Assembly (NCBI GenBank): GCA_963204815.1
Contig: CAUJHQ010000032.1
Span: 1 to 44,903 of the forward strand
DNA length: 44,903 nt
Direction: 5' to 3'
Source of the DNA: Pseudomonadota bacterium
GTDB lineage: Bacteria; Pseudomonadota; Gammaproteobacteria; Burkholderiales; Burkholderiaceae_C
Position 1 is the first letter of the stretch, and every line of letters begins with the position of its first letter. The position numbers were made by a program, and so were the translations under genes. A model generated the notes under the pieces. The model was not told the origin of the DNA, did not search any database, and saw only the letters and a program-made list of their open reading frames with translations. Below are positions 35,043 to 44,903 of this stretch, one piece after another.

Positions 35043-35270
35043 TCAGCGCGTGCCGCAGCTCTGGCCGCCTTCCGGCACGCCCAGCTTCTTCAGCAGGAAG
35101 CTCGGCGGGCAGAAGTTCGTGAGGCCCGACTGGAACAGGTTCAGGCCCACGAAGGCCGTGAGGGCCAGGAACCACTTGCTCACGAACACCGGGCTGCCGT
35201 CGACGCCGAGCGCCAGCGAGAGCAGGACAAAGGCACCGGCCATCAGGCGGATGTAGCGTTCGACGGTCAT
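35043..35270 (-). CDS. DUF2892 (YgaP-like) small membrane protein
   Basis: A 75-residue protein with two membrane helices (about 8-23 and 31-47) and the family motif N-x6-TNFCPPSFLLKKLG, as in the C-terminal membrane part of E. coli YgaP and in stand-alone DUF2892 proteins beside rhodanese and sulfide-oxidation genes. The Cys of NFCP and a second Cys near the C-terminus (QSCG) could carry sulfane sulfur. The ATG has an AGGAG site. It lies 52 bases after the SQR gene, supporting a sulfur role for the cluster. Confidence 0.88.
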   Translation of the reverse strand: MTVERYIRLMAGAFVLLSLALGVDGSPVFVSKWFLALTAFVGLNLFQSGLTNFCPPSFLLKKLGVPEGGQSCGTR

Positions 35271-35322
35271 GGGAAGACTCCTGTGGAAATGAGAGGGAGA
35301 AGAGGAAAGTGAGGGAGTGGGG

Positions 35323-39864
<4,542 letters not shown>

Positions 39865-39868
<4 letters not shown>

Positions 39869-40914
39869 TTCGCCGCCGCTCCCGCCAGGCCGGCGCGCAC
39901 CGCGTCGACGGCGACGCGCTCGCCGGCCTTCAGGCCCGCCAGCACCTCGACCTGATCGCCGCTGGCCGCGCCCAGGCGCACCGCCTTCAGCACGAAGCCC
40001 GTGGGCTGCTGCACGTAGACCGCCGTCAGCTCGCCACGGCGCAGCACGGCGCTGGCGGGCACGCTGGGGCGCGCGCCGCCGGTCGCCGGCGCGGCACTGC
40101 CGGCGAAGCGGACGCGCACGTTCTGCCCCGGCGCCAGGCCGGCGGCGGCGTCACGCGGCAGGTCCAGGCGCCATTCGACGGTCTGCGACACCGCGTCGGC
40201 CACCGGCAGTTCGGCACGCGCCACCGGCGCGACCCAGGCGCCGCCGGGCAGCTGCACCTGCACGCCGGTGGCGGCACGCGCCAGCGCCGAGCGCGACGCC
40301 GGCAGCTGCACCACGGCGCGAAGCGCGCCGGGGGCGAACAGCGTGACGAGCGGGCGGCCCGGCGTGGCGAGGTCGCCGGCCTCGACGTGCGTGGCCAGCA
40401 CGATGGCGTCGAACGGCGCCGTCACGGCGGCGAAGCTGCGCGCCAGCGCCGCCTGCGCACGGCCTGCCTGCGCCTGCTGCAGCCCGGCCTGCGCGCCTTT
40501 CAGCTGTGTCTCGGCGACGTCGAGCGCGGCCTGGCTGACGAAGCCCTGCGCGCGCAGCTCGCGGCTGCGCTCGGCGGCGAGGCGCGCATTGCGGAACTCG
40601 GCCTCGGCCTGGGCGACGCCGGCGTCGCCGCGCGCCAGGCCGGCCTGCACGTCGCGTTCGTCGATGCGCACCAGCAGCTGGCCGGCCTTCACGCGGTCGC
40701 CGGCCTTCACCGCCAGCTGCATCACGTTGCCGCCGACCTGCGCGCCGAGCGTGCTCTGGCGCAGCGCCTGCAGGCTGCCGTCGATCTCGAAGCCGCTGGC
40801 GGCGCCGGCGGCGCCGACCGCCACCGTGGGCACGGCCGGGGCCTCGACAGCGCCGGCGGCGCCGGCGAACGAGAGCGCGGCAGCGGCCGCGAGCAGGGTG
40901 CGTCTGGATACCAT
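39865..40914 (-). CDS. HlyD/MFP-family periplasmic adaptor of the RND pump
   Basis: A 349-residue membrane-fusion protein. A signal peptide (MVSRRTLLAAAAALSFAGAA) precedes a lipoyl-like half-motif (STLGAQVGGNVMQLAVKAGD), a helical hairpin (about 100-160, QAEAEFRNARLAAERSRELR), the second lipoyl half (TAPFDAIVLATHVEAGD) and beta-barrel/MP domains. No lipobox Cys is present. ATG at 40914 is chosen; an upstream in-frame start at 40950 would lie upstream of the predicted transcription start. The predicted -10 box ends 7 bases before the ATG, so translation would be leaderless. First gene of the seven-gene operon. Confidence 0.92.
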
Positions 40915-40916
40915 GT

Positions 40917-40950
40917 GGGGTATCTTAGCAGACACCCCCTGGCGTATCAA
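40917..40950 (-). promoter_or_regulatory. Near-consensus sigma-70 promoter with overlapping inverted repeat
   Basis: Read on the minus strand: -35 TTGATA (40950-40945), a 17-base spacer, -10 TAAGAT (40927-40922), then 7 bases to the hlyD ATG. GGGGTGTC (40938-40931) and GATACCCC (40924-40917) form an inverted repeat, 7 of 8 pairs, with a 6-base spacer across the -10. G/C tracts flanked by GATAC/GTATC are typical of CsoR/RcnR/CstR operators, so the repressor encoded in the operon probably binds here. It lies in the 40-base gap behind the Met-rich protein gene. Confidence 0.65.
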
Positions 40951-40954
40951 GCGG

Positions 40955-41326
40955 CTACGGCTTCGGCAGGCCGGCGCAGACGTCGCGGCGCGGCGCCGCA
41001 GGCATCGTCACGCCGCGTTCCTTGGCGCGCGCCTGCATCGCCTCGCGGTGCTTGTCGCGCACGGCGACGCATTCGTCGTAGGTCTTGGCCTCGCCCATCG
41101 CCTTGCGGTGCGCCAGGCGCTCGTCGGGCTTCATCATCGTCCAGCCGGGCGTGACGCCGTTGCCGTAGCGCGGGCCCATCATGCGGCCCGGGCCCATGCC
41201 GCCGCGCGGCATGCTGGCCGCCGGGCCGGGGCCGCCCATCGGCGCGGAAGCCGGCTGGGCGAGCGCGCCCATCGAGAGCAAAGCGAGTGCCGCGAGCAGC
41301 GGCGCGGTGCGGCGGGTGATCGACAT
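40955..41326 (-). CDS. Met/Gly-rich small exported protein
   Basis: A 123-residue protein with a signal peptide (about 1-23, ending GALAQ). A mature segment rich in Met, Gly and Pro follows (PRGGMGPGRMMGPRYGNG, then PGWTMMKPDERL), then a charged helix (ECVAVRDKHREAMQARAKER) and a second Cys near the end. About ten Met occur in the mature part. Met-rich periplasmic segments often bind Cu(I)/Ag(I); together with a CsoR-type regulator and an efflux pump downstream this hints at a metal link, but it is inference. The ATG at 41326 has a GGAG site. I do not recognise the family. Confidence 0.75.
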   Translation of the reverse strand: MSITRRTAPLLAALALLSMGALAQPASAPMGGPGPAASMPRGGMGPGRMMGPRYGNGVTPGWTMMKPDERLAHRKAMGEAKTYDECVAVRDKHREAMQARAKERGVTMPAAPRRDVCAGLPKP

Positions 41327-41393
41327 GGCGATCTCCGGGAGTGGACGATACGGATCACCGTAGCACCGCCACCGGCACCGACCTTGCGCCGGC

Positions 41394-44903
<3,510 letters not shown>

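Overview
The window is high-GC DNA (about 70% by eye), almost fully coding on both strands. No gene-free stretch exceeds 300 bases; the longest is 17566-17794. I see no rRNA, tRNA, CRISPR array, insertion sequence or prophage. Gene content and order (lptA-lptB-rpoN, single-chain PntA plus PntB, CysB-like and PsiF proteins, protein style) point to a chromosomal segment of a Burkholderiales betaproteobacterium, probably near Rubrivivax/Leptothrix/Methylibium. That placement is inference from style, not a database result.

Layout. 1-3.4 kb: malate synthase G (cut by the window edge) behind an L-2-haloacid dehalogenase with a complete catalytic set, and a divergent LysR regulator. 3.4-5.2 kb: a PsiF-repeat exported protein and a Ser/Thr kinase fused to a cyclic-nucleotide-binding domain. 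5.3-13.2 kb: a long forward run of housekeeping genes, argS, a SPOR protein, dsbA, lptA, lptB, rpoN, a 23S rRNA methyltransferase-like gene and an FrnE-like DsbA-family protein. 13.2-17.6 kb (reverse): amidase, YidB-like protein, rsmE, fadD. 17.8-22.4 kb (forward): a large AfsR/SARP-like ATPase regulator followed by small unrecognised genes and a rhodanese-like gene broken by a one-base frameshift. 22.4-25.4 kb: transhydrogenase pntA-pntB. 25.5-29.1 kb: NUDIX hydrolase, alpha/beta hydrolase, CysB-like regulator, VOC protein and a BchO-like hydrolase. 29.1-30.5 kb: the wreck of an ssu (alkanesulfonate) operon. The 5' end of ssuE is joined out of frame to the 3' part of ssuC, ssuA and ssuD are absent, and the remaining ssuB has lost the invariant Walker A lysine. 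30.6-32.9 kb: histidine phosphatase and an orphan peptide-type substrate-binding protein.

32.9-40.9 kb is the most interesting part: seven closely packed reverse-strand genes in the order HlyD adaptor, RND pump, sulfide:quinone oxidoreductase (SQR), DUF2892 membrane protein, CsoR/CstR-type repressor, Tat-exported helical protein, TDT-family exporter. They sit behind one near-consensus promoter (TTGATA-17-TAAGAT) that overlaps a GC-tract inverted repeat of the kind CsoR-family proteins bind and that appears to give an almost leaderless mRNA. A Met-rich exported protein and a large hybrid sensor kinase (5' end outside the window) lie just upstream. I infer a self-regulated sulfide or reactive-sulfur (possibly metal-linked) detoxification and efflux operon. 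Its inducer is not deducible from sequence.
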